The notes under the pieces are model-generated. The model saw only the letters and a list, made by a program, of their open reading frames with translations, was not told the DNA's origin and searched no databases. DNA of 64,000 nt from Caulobacterales bacterium (GTDB taxonomy: Bacteria > Pseudomonadota > Alphaproteobacteria > Caulobacterales > Parvularculaceae): the NCBI GenBank assembly GCA_020638525.1, contig JACKIL010000005.1, positions 186,001 to 250,000 on the forward strand. Direction: 5' to 3'. Made by a program: the position numbers and the translations under genes. Positions 16,850 to 26,040 of this stretch are shown here, piece after piece. How positions within the stretch are numbered: the first letter of the stretch is position 1; every line of letters starts with the position of its first letter.

Positions 16850-17638
16850 CTAAAGCTCTGAAATCTCGTTTGGCGATCGGGCGCGGTCATTTAGCCACAT
16901 GACGCCCAGAAGATCGCGCGCGGCGACCGCAAGACGGCCAAGATTGGTGTATTTCGAGCTCCCATGGGCCCTAGCGCGATGATTGACGGGGAGAAATTCG
17001 GCTTCGAAACCTTCGCGCCGCATCAGCGCCGGCAGGTAGCGGTGCATGTGGTCGAAGGCTGGAAGGCGCAAAAACGCCTCCCGGTAGAAAACCTTGAGGC
17101 CGCACCCGGTATCGGCGGCGCCATCCTTCAGGAGCCATGACCGCACGCTGTTCGCCGCCTTCGACGCCCAGCGCCGGGCGGCCGTGTCCTGACGTTTGCG
17201 CCGCTCGCCGCCCACCATCGCGAGCGTTTTCGGCGCATCCGCTCGCGTCAGGCGGTCATAAAGCGCCGGAATGTCGGCGGGGTCGTTCTGGCCGTCGCCG
17301 TCGAGGGTCGCGATGACGGGCGCGCGCGCGGCGAGCACGCCAGTGCGGATCGCCCGGCTCTGCCCGGCGTTCTTTCTGTGCGCGAGGACCCGCAACTGCG
17401 GGGTCTCGGCGCGCTCTTCGAGGAGGACGGAGCGCGTCTCATCTGTGGAGCCGTCATCGACAATGATGATTTCGTGCGAGACGCCGGAGAGGGCCCTGCT
17501 GATCTCCTTGACGAAAGCGCGCGCGCCGGCGGCCTCGTTATACATTGGCGCGACGACGCTGATCTGCGGCGCATCCGGCGTGCGGAGGCCGAAGGCGAAG
17601 ACCGGCGCAAGCGATGTGTTCGGCGCGTCAGCACTCAT
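16850..17638 (-). CDS. family 2 glycosyltransferase (dolichyl-phosphate-mannose synthase type)
   Basis: The GT2 fold is evident from ISVVAPMYNEAAG, EIIIVDDGSTDET, ATLDGDGQNDPADIPAL with the DxD-like DGDGQ, and a C-terminal HRARAHGSSKYTN. This pattern fits enzymes that load sugars onto undecaprenyl or dolichyl phosphate (ArnC/DPM-like). The protein has 262 residues with no clear C-terminal membrane pair. I chose ATG 17638, which begins just before the domain; longer readings overlap the divergent gene. The two GT39 genes next door would use such lipid-linked sugars, so this enzyme may make their donor. Confidence 0.88.
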   Translation of the reverse strand: MSADAPNTSLAPVFAFGLRTPDAPQISVVAPMYNEAAGARAFVKEISRALSGVSHEIIIVDDGSTDETRSVLLEERAETPQLRVLAHRKNAGQSRAIRTGVLAARAPVIATLDGDGQNDPADIPALYDRLTRADAPKTLAMVGGERRKRQDTAARRWASKAANSVRSWLLKDGAADTGCGLKVFYREAFLRLPAFDHMHRYLPALMRREGFEAEFLPVNHRARAHGSSKYTNLGRLAVAARDLLGVMWLNDRARSPNEISEL

Positions 17639-17829
17639 TCGGAGCGGGCGTTCCTCAGTCTTCGCCGGCGGAATTGCGCGGCCACCGGACAGTAATTCGC
17701 AGAATCCGCGCGAAACACAAATAGCGAGGGCGCCGGCTGCCTCCTGCTGCGGCTCGATTTCATCACCGGATGGCGCCAAAATATCCCGAGAAGAAGCTGA
17801 CGCGGCGCATCGGGGCGGGTCGAGGGAAA

Positions 17830-19503
17830 ATGGCAAAGTCCGCCTCCGGTGAGACGATTGCGGGGCGCGCCGGAAGGCTCGCCTTCATCGCCGCCTTCTC
17901 GCTCATCGTCGCCCTCGCCGGCCTCACCAGCCTGCCGCCGCTCGACCGCGATGAATCCCGCTTCGCGCAGGCGAGCGCCCAGATGCTCGAGTCTGGCGAC
18001 TTCATCACCATTCGGTTCCAGGAAGCCGAGCGCAACAAGAAGCCGGCCGGCATTTACTGGCTGCAGGCGGCCTCAGTGAGCGCTTTTTCAAGCGTCGAAG
18101 CGCGGGAGATCTGGGCCTATCGCCTGCCGTCAGTGCTCGGCGCGATCCTCGCCGCCATGTTCACCTATCTCGCCGGGGCGCGGCTCTTCGGGCCGTCAAC
18201 CGGTTTTCTCGCAGCTCTGCTTCTCGCCGCCTCTCCGGCGCTCGCAGGCGAAGCAAGCATTGCAAAGACCGACGCCTTCCTGCTTGCGACGATCACCATC
18301 GCCGAAGCGGCCTTCATCCATATCTTCGCGCGCTGGAAAGACGGCGCGCGCGCCGGCTGGGTCTGGCCGGTCGCATTCTGGATCGCGCTGGGCGCCGGCA
18401 TTCTAGTAAAGGGCCCGATCGCGCCGCTTGTCGTCGGCCTGACCGGGCTCGCCATGCTAATTCGCGAACCGAAGATCGGCTGGGTGAAGGCGATGCGCCC
18501 TGTCACCGGCCTTATCATCCTGATACTGATGGTCGGCCCCTGGGCGATTGCAATCGACCGCGCCACGGACGGGCGCTTCTTCGCCGACGCCATCGGCGCC
18601 GACATGGCCGCGAAAGTCGGGCAGGCGCAGGAAAGCCATGCGGGCCCGCCCGGCTATTACATCGTTCTTCTCTGGGCGCTCTTCTGGCCCGCCGCCGCAC
18701 TCATCATTCCGGGGATAGCGCGCGCCATCGCCTCGCGCCGCGCATGGACCGACTGGCTGCTTCTCGGCTGGCTCATTCCGGCATGGATCATCTTCGAAGC
18801 GACGGCGACGAAGCTGCCGCATTACACGCTGCCGCTTTACCCGGCGCTTGCAATCATCGCTGCGCGCGCCGCCGCAGAAGGCGCATCGCTGCGCCGAAAA
18901 CTGGCGCGCCGTTTCGGCGCCGGCGTCTATGCGCTCATCGGCCTCGCCTTCGCCGGCCTTGTCGCGGCGCTGCCGCACATTTTCAGCGCTTCGCCGCTGA
19001 CGCCCGTCTGTTACGCAGCCGCCGCGTTGATCGCCGCTGCATCGCTTCTCATTGCGTTCTTCTTTCTTCAGGGCCGCGCCTATCAGGGCGGGCTAGCCGC
19101 CGCGTTTCTCGCCGCCTTTGTCGCGTGGACTGTTTTGGGCGGCGTGCTCCCGAGGCTCGACCGGCTGATGATCTCGCCGCATCTTTCAGCAGCGCTCGAT
19201 GAAGCCGGCTATCACCCCTTGCGGGACGGCGCGCCGGCGCCGGCGCTCGCAGGATATGCAGAGCCGTCCGCTGTCTTCCTCATCGGCACGCAAACCATCC
19301 TCACCGACGGCGAAGGCGCAGCGGCGCGCCTCGAACAGGCGCCGGACGCAGCCGTCGCGGTCGAAGCGCGGTTCGAAGACGACTTCCAAAAAGCGCTTGC
19401 TGAACGATCGATAATGGTCGCGCCCCTTGCGGTTATCGAAGGGCTTAACTACTCCAAGGGCCGCGATATTCATCTCACCGTCTACGCCCGGAAAGATCGC
19501 TGA
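17830..19503 (+). CDS. ArnT-like family 39 glycosyltransferase
   Basis: This is a polytopic membrane transferase of 557 residues. The first periplasmic loop has the acidic catalytic motif PPLDRDESRFAQAS, and KPAGIYWLQAA follows, as in ArnT/PMT enzymes that move sugars from polyprenyl phosphate to lipid A or protein. Around eleven hydrophobic segments and a soluble C-terminal domain fit the family. ATG 17830 has GAGGG just upstream; ATG 17770 is a longer alternative. Stop and the next start are separated by only six bases. Confidence 0.88.
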   Translation: MAKSASGETIAGRAGRLAFIAAFSLIVALAGLTSLPPLDRDESRFAQASAQMLESGDFITIRFQEAERNKKPAGIYWLQAASVSAFSSVEAREIWAYRLPSVLGAILAAMFTYLAGARLFGPSTGFLAALLLAASPALAGEASIAKTDAFLLATITIAEAAFIHIFARWKDGARAGWVWPVAFWIALGAGILVKGPIAPLVVGLTGLAMLIREPKIGWVKAMRPVTGLIILILMVGPWAIAIDRATDGRFFADAIGADMAAKVGQAQESHAGPPGYYIVLLWALFWPAAALIIPGIARAIASRRAWTDWLLLGWLIPAWIIFEATATKLPHYTLPLYPALAIIAARAAAEGASLRRKLARRFGAGVYALIGLAFAGLVAALPHIFSASPLTPVCYAAAALIAAASLLIAFFFLQGRAYQGGLAAAFLAAFVAWTVLGGVLPRLDRLMISPHLSAALDEAGYHPLRDGAPAPALAGYAEPSAVFLIGTQTILTDGEGAAARLEQAPDAAVAVEARFEDDFQKALAERSIMVAPLAVIEGLNYSKGRDIHLTVYARKDR

Positions 19504-19509
19504 CCCTTG

Positions 19510-21024
19510 ATGCTGCGCGCGACGACGGCCGCCCCATCTTACTTCGACGCATCTTACTGGCGCGCGCGCCCTGCACTGGCGTTCGCCATTCTCGCGGCGA
19601 TCATTACGGCGTTGCGCATTCTCGCGCTCATCTTCGCCGATGCGAATCTCGGGCCTGACGAAGCGCAGTACTGGGTTTGGAGCAAAACGCCGAATTTCGG
19701 CTATTATTCAAAGCCGCCGCTGATCGCCTGGGCCATCGGCGCGACGACAGCGGTTTTCGGCGACAGCGAATGGGCGGTGCGCCTTTCCTCCCCGCTCTTT
19801 CATCTCGGAACGGCGATCTTCCTTTTCGCGCTTGCGCGACGACTTTACGGCGCGGCGAACGCTTTCTGGGTCGGCGCGGGATGGCTCACGTTGCCGGGCG
19901 CGGCCTTCTCCGCAACGCTCATCACGACCGATGCGCCGCTCCTGTTCTTCTGGTCGGCTGCTCTGTATTTTTTCTTCCGTATCCTGAGGGCTGAAACTCC
20001 ATCACAATCGCTGCGGGCTGCCGCGCTGCTCGGCGCCGCCTTCGGCCTCGGCATGTTGTCGAAATATGCGATGATTTATTTCCTCGCAGGGCTCGCCGGC
20101 GCCTACGCCGCGGCGCCGAGCGTGCGGATGCGCCTCGGCTGGAAAGAAGCGCTCCTCGCCCTTGTCGTCGCCGGCGCGATGATGACGCCGAACGTGCTCT
20201 GGAATGCGCGCCACGACTTTCAGACGATTTCGCATACGGCGGCGAACGCTCACTGGAGCGCCGATCTCTTCCATCCCGGCGAGCTTGGCGAATTTCTCGC
20301 CGCGCAATTCGGCGTTTTCGGCCCTGCGCTTTTCGCGCTTTTCATTTGGGGCGCGGCGAGCCTGCCGAAGCGGCTTCGTGAAGCAGGTGTAAGGCGAGAC
20401 GACGACCTTTCGCTTTTCGCGCTCGCCATTCCCCCGCTCGCAATTGTTTGCGTTCAGGCATTCATCGCGCGCGCACATGCGAACTGGGCGGCGGCGGCCT
20501 ATCCGGCGGCGCTCATTCTCGTCGTCGTCTGGGCGTTTCGCGCGAAGCTCGGCTTTGTCATCCGGGCGAGCGTCGCGGCGCATCTCCTCATCGGCCTTGG
20601 CTTTCTCGCCATCTATTCGAATTTCGCGCTCGCCGACGCCGTCGGCCTTTCGAACTCGGTCAAGCGCGTGCGCGAATGGCAGGCGCAGGGAGAGTATGTG
20701 AAAGCTCACTCGGCGGGCTATGACGCGATCATCGTCGATGACCGCGAGTTGATGGGCTCACTTCTCTACTATGCGCGCGGCGCGGCGCCGATCCTCGCCT
20801 GGAACTCAAACGGGCGCATTGACGATCATTATGAAGCCTTCATGGCCTATGACGCGACGAAACATCCGCACGCGCTCTTCGTCACCGCCCATCCGGAAGC
20901 GATCGCCCTGCAAAGAAGGTTCGCCTCCATCACGCCGGCGGGCGAAATCACCGTCGATCTGAAACGCGGGCGCAAGCGCACGCTCTATCTCTTCGACGCA
21001 TCGGGATATCAGGAAAAGCGTTAG
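19510..21024 (+). CDS. family 39 glycosyltransferase (PMT/ArnT-like)
   Basis: This second polytopic GT39 enzyme has 504 residues. The loop LGPDEAQYWVWSKTPNFGYYSKPPLIAW carries the catalytic acidic residues and the substrate-binding segment conserved in ArnT/PMT-2 proteins. It is co-transcribed with the preceding GT39 gene (six-base gap). The start is ATG 19510, one codon after an in-frame TTG. Together with the two flanking GT2 genes it suggests glycosylation of lipid A, another lipid or an exported protein. Confidence 0.86.
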   Translation: MLRATTAAPSYFDASYWRARPALAFAILAAIITALRILALIFADANLGPDEAQYWVWSKTPNFGYYSKPPLIAWAIGATTAVFGDSEWAVRLSSPLFHLGTAIFLFALARRLYGAANAFWVGAGWLTLPGAAFSATLITTDAPLLFFWSAALYFFFRILRAETPSQSLRAAALLGAAFGLGMLSKYAMIYFLAGLAGAYAAAPSVRMRLGWKEALLALVVAGAMMTPNVLWNARHDFQTISHTAANAHWSADLFHPGELGEFLAAQFGVFGPALFALFIWGAASLPKRLREAGVRRDDDLSLFALAIPPLAIVCVQAFIARAHANWAAAAYPAALILVVVWAFRAKLGFVIRASVAAHLLIGLGFLAIYSNFALADAVGLSNSVKRVREWQAQGEYVKAHSAGYDAIIVDDRELMGSLLYYARGAAPILAWNSNGRIDDHYEAFMAYDATKHPHALFVTAHPEAIALQRRFASITPAGEITVDLKRGRKRTLYLFDASGYQEKR

Positions 21025-21033
21025 CGCCCGGCG

Positions 21034-22005
21034 CTAGCGGATTGAGCGCCGCGCGCTCATCTGGCGCGCGCGCTTCAAGGCGCCGGAGCCGCGCCGCGCA
21101 CTGAGGCCCGCGAATGCGAACGCGCGCCCGATGATGCGCGCGCCCATGCGCAGGGCGAACAAGATCCACATAAGAACGCCTACGAGCCAAAGGAACGGCG
21201 CCGGATAGGGATCAGAGAAATGGCGATGGAAATAGCGCAGCATGCTCGAGGTTTTGCGCGCCTCGACCCGGATAGGATCGACCCGGCTTGAGCTCTTGTG
21301 GTGCAACACTTCGACATGCGGATTGAAGTAGACCCCGCCGCCGTTCTTCTGGAAACGCAGGCAGAAATCGATGTCCTCCACATGGAGGAAATAGCCTTCA
21401 TCCATGCCGCCGATCTCGAAATAATCATCGCGCGACAGGAAGAAACAGGCGCCGGAAATGATCGGCACGGGCGTCACATCATCCGGGCACGGATCGCCAT
21501 GGAGATTGAAACGCCGAAAGTAAGGATGGCGCGGCGCGAAGCGGTAAAGCTTCGTCGCCTCGACGAAGGCGCGCCACGGCGTCAGCGTCATCCGGCGTGA
21601 GCCCTGTTGTTCGGCGCCGTCCGGATTGATGAGTTTGGCGCCCTGCAGCCACGGATGCTGGAGCCGCGCGCCATCGGCGAGAAAGCGCTGAACGCCTCCC
21701 TGCGGCGCCACCGCGTCAGGATTGAGAAACAGGAGATAGTCGCCCGCCGCGCGCTTCGCGCCGAGATTGCAGGCCGTCGCAAAACCGACATTGCCGTGAC
21801 CGGTGATGACCGAAACCGGCGCGCCGCCCGCATTCGCTTCCACCGCGGCGTCGACGGCGCCCTGCCAGTTGCCGTTGTCGACAATAATGATTTCGGAAAT
21901 TTCAGGCTGAGCCTTCAGCGAAGCGATCGCGCGGGCCAGAAGCGGTCCGGTGAAATAACTGACGACGATAGCGGAGACGCTCCGCTTCCCGCTTTCCGAC
22001 TGCAT
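21034..22005 (-). CDS. family 2 glycosyltransferase (rhamnosyltransferase-like)
   Basis: The 323-residue protein shows SAIVVSYFTGPLLARAI, EIIIVDNGN, NVGFATACNLGAKRA and DYLLFLNPDAVAP, the typical nucleotide-sugar region of WcaA/WbbL-type rhamnosyltransferases. GMDEGYFLHVEDIDFCLR follows as the acceptor/catalytic segment. A hydrophobic stretch (PFLWLVGVLMWILFALRM) near the C-terminus suggests membrane association. It converges on the GT39 gene with nine bases between stops. Its product is probably a surface polysaccharide. Confidence 0.87.
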   Translation of the reverse strand: MQSESGKRSVSAIVVSYFTGPLLARAIASLKAQPEISEIIIVDNGNWQGAVDAAVEANAGGAPVSVITGHGNVGFATACNLGAKRAAGDYLLFLNPDAVAPQGGVQRFLADGARLQHPWLQGAKLINPDGAEQQGSRRMTLTPWRAFVEATKLYRFAPRHPYFRRFNLHGDPCPDDVTPVPIISGACFFLSRDDYFEIGGMDEGYFLHVEDIDFCLRFQKNGGGVYFNPHVEVLHHKSSSRVDPIRVEARKTSSMLRYFHRHFSDPYPAPFLWLVGVLMWILFALRMGARIIGRAFAFAGLSARRGSGALKRARQMSARRSIR

Positions 22006-22184
22006 GCTCTCACCCCCTCGCCAAACGCCGTTTCTTTGATTTTCGGCGCAGGCTGCTCGGTTTCTTTATGAGTCATCGAGGTCGCCGAAGCAACGTCAAA
22101 TGGCCTGGCGAAGGCGCGCAAGCAGGCTTTTCACGCCGGCTGCGGCCCGAAAGCCCCATTGACGAGCGCACCCGAAAAGCCGCT

Positions 22185-22205
22185 CGCCAAAGTTGAACTT
22201 TGGCG
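22185..22205. repeat. perfect 21-bp palindrome between thrS and the GT2 gene
   Basis: Arms GCCAAAGTT (22186-22194) and AACTTTGGC (22196-22204) surround a single central G, and the flanking C/G pair extends it to 21 bp. No T-run follows, so it looks more like a dimeric regulator site upstream of the GT2 gene than a terminator of thrS. The rest of the 245-base gap (22006-22250) holds nothing else that I can support. Confidence 0.5.
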
Positions 22206-22250
22206 CTGCTTCTCGCGCAATGAAAAGGCGTGTCCCGCGCCAATGAACCG

Positions 22251-24212
22251 CTAGCGCAAGAGATCCGGCGCCATCGCCTCGCGCGCAAGCGCTTCGGCGG
22301 CCTCGTCGAGGCCCATAGCCTCCTGCCCTTGCGAGCCAAGTCGCCGAAGCGACACTTTGCGCTCCTCAACCTCGCGCGCGCCGGCGACAAGAATCACCGG
22401 AATCTTAGCGTGGCTGTGCTCGCGCACTTTGTAGTTGATCTTCTCATTGCGAAGATCGATGTCGACGCGCAGGCCCTTCGCCTTCAGGAGCGCCGCCGCT
22501 TCGCGCGCATAATCATCCGCTTCCGACGTAATCGTCGCGACGACGACCTGCACGGGCGCAAGCCAGAAGGGCAGCTTGCCCGCATAGTGCTCAATCAACA
22601 GACCGATGAAGCGTTCGAACGTGCCGAAGACGGCGCGGTGAAGCATGACCGGACGCTTCTTCGCGCCCGTCTCATCGATGTAAGTCGCATCGAGCCGCTC
22701 GGGCAGAACATAGTCGAGCTGGAACGTGCCCGCCTGCCAGGTGCGGCCGATCGCATCCGTCAGATGGAATTCGAGCTTCGGCCCGTAAAAAGCGCCCTCG
22801 CCTTCGGCATAGTCGAACTTGATGCCTGACGCGGTGAGCGCGTCGGCGAGTGCTTTCTCGGCTCGGTCCCAGGTCGCATCGTCGCCCGCACGCTGCTCCG
22901 GGCGCGTTGCAAGCTTATAGTGAATATCGGTCATCCCCATGTCTTTGTAGACACGGGCGAAGAGCGCGAGGAAACGCTGCGTTTCCGACGTGATCTGGTC
23001 TTCGCGGCAGAAGATGTGCGCGTCGTCCTGCGTCATCTGGCGCACGCGCAACAGGCCGTGGAGCGCGCCATGCGCTTCGTTGCGGTGGCAGCACCCGAAC
23101 TCCGCCATGCGGATCGGCAGGTCGCGATAGGATTTGATCCCCTGCTTGAAGATCTGCACATGCGCCGGGCAGTTCATGGGCTTCAGCGCCATGAGGCCGC
23201 CCTCGCCGGTGAGGATCGGCTTTCCTTCCTCCGTCGACGGAATTTCATCCGGCACGACGAACATGTTCTCGCGGAATTTCGACCAGTGGCCCGACTGCTC
23301 CCAGAAGATCGAATCGAGAAGCTGCGGGGTTTTCACCTCCACATAGCCGTCATCGTCGAGCTGGCGGCGGATGTAAGCTTCAAGCTGGCGCCAGACGAGA
23401 TAGCCCTTCGGATGCCAGAAGACCGAGCCTTGCGCTTCCGACTGGAAGTGGAAGAGATCGAGCTCTTTTCCGAGGCGGCGATGGTCGCGCTTTTCGGCCT
23501 CCTCAAGACGGGTGAGATAGGCCTTGAGGTCTTTCTCATTCGTCCAGGCGGTGCCGTAAATGCGCTGAAGCACGGCGTTACGATGATCGCCGCGCCAATA
23601 GGCGCCCGCGACCTTCATCAGCTTGAAAGCCTTGCCGATATGCTTCGTAGACGGAAGGTGAGGCCCGCGACAGAGGTCGTGCCAGTCGCCGTGCCAATAG
23701 ATCTTAACCTGCTCCGACTCGGGCAGGTCTGAAATGATCTCGGCCTTGTAGGTCTCGCCGATATCCTTGAAGTGCTGGATCGCCTTTTCGCGCGGCCACA
23801 CTTCCTTGCGGGTCGGGCGGTCTTCATCGACGATTTCCGCCATGCGCTTTTCGATGCGCTCAAGGTCGTCCGTCGAGAACGGCTCGTCGCGCGCGAAGTC
23901 GTAGAAGAACCCGTCTTCGATGTTCGGGCCGATCGTCACCTGCGTGCCCGGAAAGAGTTCCTGAACGGCCTGCGCGAGCAAATGCGCCGTGTCGTGACGA
24001 ATGAGGTCGAGCGCGTCGGCGTCGTCGCGCGTGACGATCTCGACCTTGGCGTCTTTCTCAACCGGCGCGAACAGATCGGCGAGCGCGCCATCGACTTTCA
24101 TCGCAATCGCCTTCTTGGCGAGCGACTTCGAAATCGACTCGGCGATGTCCGTCCCCGTGACGGGGCCGTCGAAGGAGCGGACCGATCCGTCGGGGAGGGT
24201 GATTGCGACCAT
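22251..24212 (-). CDS. thrS: threonyl-tRNA synthetase
   Basis: ThrRS charges tRNA-Thr. The 653-residue protein has the N-terminal TGS domain (VAITLPDGSVRSFDGPVTG), the editing domain with HDTAHLLAQAV and HLPSTKHIGKAFKL, the class II core with NCPAHVQIFK and RMAEFGCCHRNEA, and a C-terminal anticodon-binding domain (APVQVVVATITSEADDYA). Zinc ligands of the core are present. It follows the ATP-grasp gene with a two-base gap, so co-transcription is likely. No T-box is visible. Confidence 0.98.
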   Translation of the reverse strand: MVAITLPDGSVRSFDGPVTGTDIAESISKSLAKKAIAMKVDGALADLFAPVEKDAKVEIVTRDDADALDLIRHDTAHLLAQAVQELFPGTQVTIGPNIEDGFFYDFARDEPFSTDDLERIEKRMAEIVDEDRPTRKEVWPREKAIQHFKDIGETYKAEIISDLPESEQVKIYWHGDWHDLCRGPHLPSTKHIGKAFKLMKVAGAYWRGDHRNAVLQRIYGTAWTNEKDLKAYLTRLEEAEKRDHRRLGKELDLFHFQSEAQGSVFWHPKGYLVWRQLEAYIRRQLDDDGYVEVKTPQLLDSIFWEQSGHWSKFRENMFVVPDEIPSTEEGKPILTGEGGLMALKPMNCPAHVQIFKQGIKSYRDLPIRMAEFGCCHRNEAHGALHGLLRVRQMTQDDAHIFCREDQITSETQRFLALFARVYKDMGMTDIHYKLATRPEQRAGDDATWDRAEKALADALTASGIKFDYAEGEGAFYGPKLEFHLTDAIGRTWQAGTFQLDYVLPERLDATYIDETGAKKRPVMLHRAVFGTFERFIGLLIEHYAGKLPFWLAPVQVVVATITSEADDYAREAAALLKAKGLRVDIDLRNEKINYKVREHSHAKIPVILVAGAREVEERKVSLRRLGSQGQEAMGLDEAAEALAREAMAPDLLR

Positions 24213-24214
24213 GT

Positions 24215-25072
24215 CTAATCTTCCAGTTTCTTCATCAAGGCGTCTGCGAAGCGCCGGGGCGCAGCTTCCTCATGCTGCAAAAAGAGTTCGGGTTCAATGA
24301 GTTCGACTTCCATCAGCAGGAGCCGTTCGTCAAGGATGACGACGTCGATCCGGGCGTAATCGGGAGCCTCCGGCAGCAGCGAGAGCGTTCGCCGCGCCTC
24401 TTCAAGCGCCCAAGCCGGGGGCGCGACGGGCGCAACCGTGCCGCCATATTCGCTCTGAACGAGGATCGAGCCCGGCTTCGCCCGCTTGACGACGGCGTGC
24501 GAGAAAGCACCGCGGATGAAGACCAGTGAGGTTTCTCCACGAGTGCGGATCTCCGGAATGAGGGGCTGCAAAAGACCTTCATGGCGAAGTTCTTGGGCGG
24601 CGCGTTCGATTGTCGCGGGCTCGCTCTTGCGCACAATCGAAAGCCCGCGCGCGCCGGCGCCGAAAACGGGCTTCACGACAGCCTCATCGAGCCCCAATGC
24701 GGTCATGCCGGCCGCAATGCTCGCCGCTTCGGGCGAGACGAGCCGCGTCGGCGCCAGTCTAGCCCCTTTTTCCGCAAGCTCGATGAGATAGGTCTTGCGT
24801 AGATTCCAGCGCATCAGCGTCGGCGCATTGGCGACACGGCCGCTTACTACAGCGAGGCGGCCGAGCCATTCGGTAAAGGCCGCCGGCTGTTCATCATAAT
24901 CCCAGGTGGTGCGCACGACGATGAGGTCCGCTGTCTCAAATGGCGTGAAGGGCCCATTCCAGGGAGCGCTCGAAACTTGCGCGCCGCGCGCAACCAGTTC
25001 AGCCGCGAGCAGGTCGTCGCCGGGCTGAAGCTCAGGCAGCCTGTTGCAGGTCGCAAGGACGATGGATTTCAT
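24215..25072 (-). CDS. ATP-grasp domain protein
   Basis: This is an ATP-grasp ligase-like protein of 285 residues. KPVFGAGARGLSIVRK is the nucleotide-binding loop region and RIDVVILDERLLLMEVELIEPELFL supplies the acidic metal-binding strand with E-x-N replaced by ELIEPE, common in the glutathione-synthase/RimK-like group that includes Cj0069-type and cycloserine-ligase-like proteins. WDYDEQPAAFTEWL in the N-terminal half is also typical. The ligated substrates are unknown. ATG 25072 starts the conserved MKSIVLATCNRL. It is upstream of thrS in one unit. Confidence 0.8.
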   Translation of the reverse strand: MKSIVLATCNRLPELQPGDDLLAAELVARGAQVSSAPWNGPFTPFETADLIVVRTTWDYDEQPAAFTEWLGRLAVVSGRVANAPTLMRWNLRKTYLIELAEKGARLAPTRLVSPEAASIAAGMTALGLDEAVVKPVFGAGARGLSIVRKSEPATIERAAQELRHEGLLQPLIPEIRTRGETSLVFIRGAFSHAVVKRAKPGSILVQSEYGGTVAPVAPPAWALEEARRTLSLLPEAPDYARIDVVILDERLLLMEVELIEPELFLQHEEAAPRRFADALMKKLED

Positions 25073-25193
25073 AAGAGTCGCAACGTGGTGGATAGCCGGG
25101 TGCTTAGCGCGCAAAGCGGCTTTTCTCTAGACCGGACTGCAGCCGGGCGTCATGCTGCATCCGGGAGAGACGAGCGAATATTCGGGGGAAATC

Positions 25194-25673
25194 ATGCGCG
25201 TCCTGGCGGTTTTAGCGGCTCTCTTTTTTGCAGGCGCGGCAGAGGCGAAAGACCCTTCCCTCGCCGACCTCGCTTTTCTCGAAGGGCATTGGCGCGGCGG
25301 CGACGATAGTTTCGTTTTCGAGGAAAGCTGGCTCCCCGCGGAACGCGGCGTGATGACCGGCATGGCGCGCGGCGTCGGCGACGGCGCCTTGCGCGTTCTC
25401 GAATACATCATCGTCTCGGAAGAAGAAGGCGGCGTCTTCATGCGCTTCCATCACTACAAGGCGGACATGTCGACCTGGGAAGAAGAACCGATCGTGCTGC
25501 GCCTCGAGAAAACCGGCGACGGCATGGCCGAGTTCCGCGCCGGCGAAACCGACACCGTGCCGCTTATCCGCTATTTCGTGACTGAGGATGGCGGCTTGCA
25601 GGCCGATGTCGAAACCTATGAGGATGGCGAACGCGATTCATTTTCGCTCACCTTCTTGCGTACTTCTGAATGA
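25194..25673 (+). CDS. secreted DUF6265 family protein
   Basis: The 159-residue product has a signal peptide (MRVLAVLAALFFAGAAEAK) and a lipocalin-like, beta-rich mature part. FLEGHWRGGDDSFVFEESW and GVMTGMARGVGDGALRVLEY are the features I associate with DUF6265. Function is unknown. ATG 25194 is preceded by GGGGGAA. Its 3' end overlaps the convergent yidD gene by 58 bases. Confidence 0.78.
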   Translation: MRVLAVLAALFFAGAAEAKDPSLADLAFLEGHWRGGDDSFVFEESWLPAERGVMTGMARGVGDGALRVLEYIIVSEEEGGVFMRFHHYKADMSTWEEEPIVLRLEKTGDGMAEFRAGETDTVPLIRYFVTEDGGLQADVETYEDGERDSFSLTFLRTSE

Positions 25674-25993
25674 GCTGAGCGCTCGGTCCACGCCCAGTCG
25701 CCATAGCGCCAGAATCTCCAGCCCTGAGGTTCAAGTTCTTGCGGAACCGGGTCCCAGCCATGACTGCCGAAGGGATGGCATCGCGACACCCGCGAAAAGG
25801 CGAGCCAGAACCCGCGCCATGCGCCATGCTTGCGAAACGCTTCCGCCGCATAGTCAGAACATGACGGCGCATGCCGGCAGCGCGCGCCGAGAAAATAGAA
25901 AAGCGGCGACAGGGTTCGTTTGTAGAGCCAGAGAAGGCCGAGCGCCGCCCTCGCGAGAACGCTTGGCCGCCGCGATGCGCTAAAATCCGTCAT
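25616..25993 (-). CDS. yidD: membrane protein insertion efficiency factor YidD
   Basis: YidD assists YidC-dependent membrane protein insertion. The family core is present: LLWLYKRTLSPLFYFLGARCR, then CRHAPSCSDYAAEAFRKHGAW and RCHPFGSHGWDPVP. At 125 residues it is longer than many homologs, with an extra C-terminal tail (WAWTERSAHSEVRKK) that is antisense to the end of the DUF6265 gene. The usual rpmH-rnpA-yidC neighbours are absent here. ATG 25993 is chosen; 26029 gives a longer form. Confidence 0.92.
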   Translation of the reverse strand: MTDFSASRRPSVLARAALGLLWLYKRTLSPLFYFLGARCRHAPSCSDYAAEAFRKHGAWRGFWLAFSRVSRCHPFGSHGWDPVPQELEPQGWRFWRYGDWAWTERSAHSEVRKKVSENESRSPSS

Positions 25994-26040
25994 ACGGCAT
26001 TGATATGGCCGCTGTGGATAGACATGCAAAGGGGATCTCT

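Noticed and set aside
22068..22196. Possible 42-residue peptide in the thrS-GT2 gap
   Set aside because: Highly basic, no ribosome-binding site, and ends inside the palindrome at 22185-22205.
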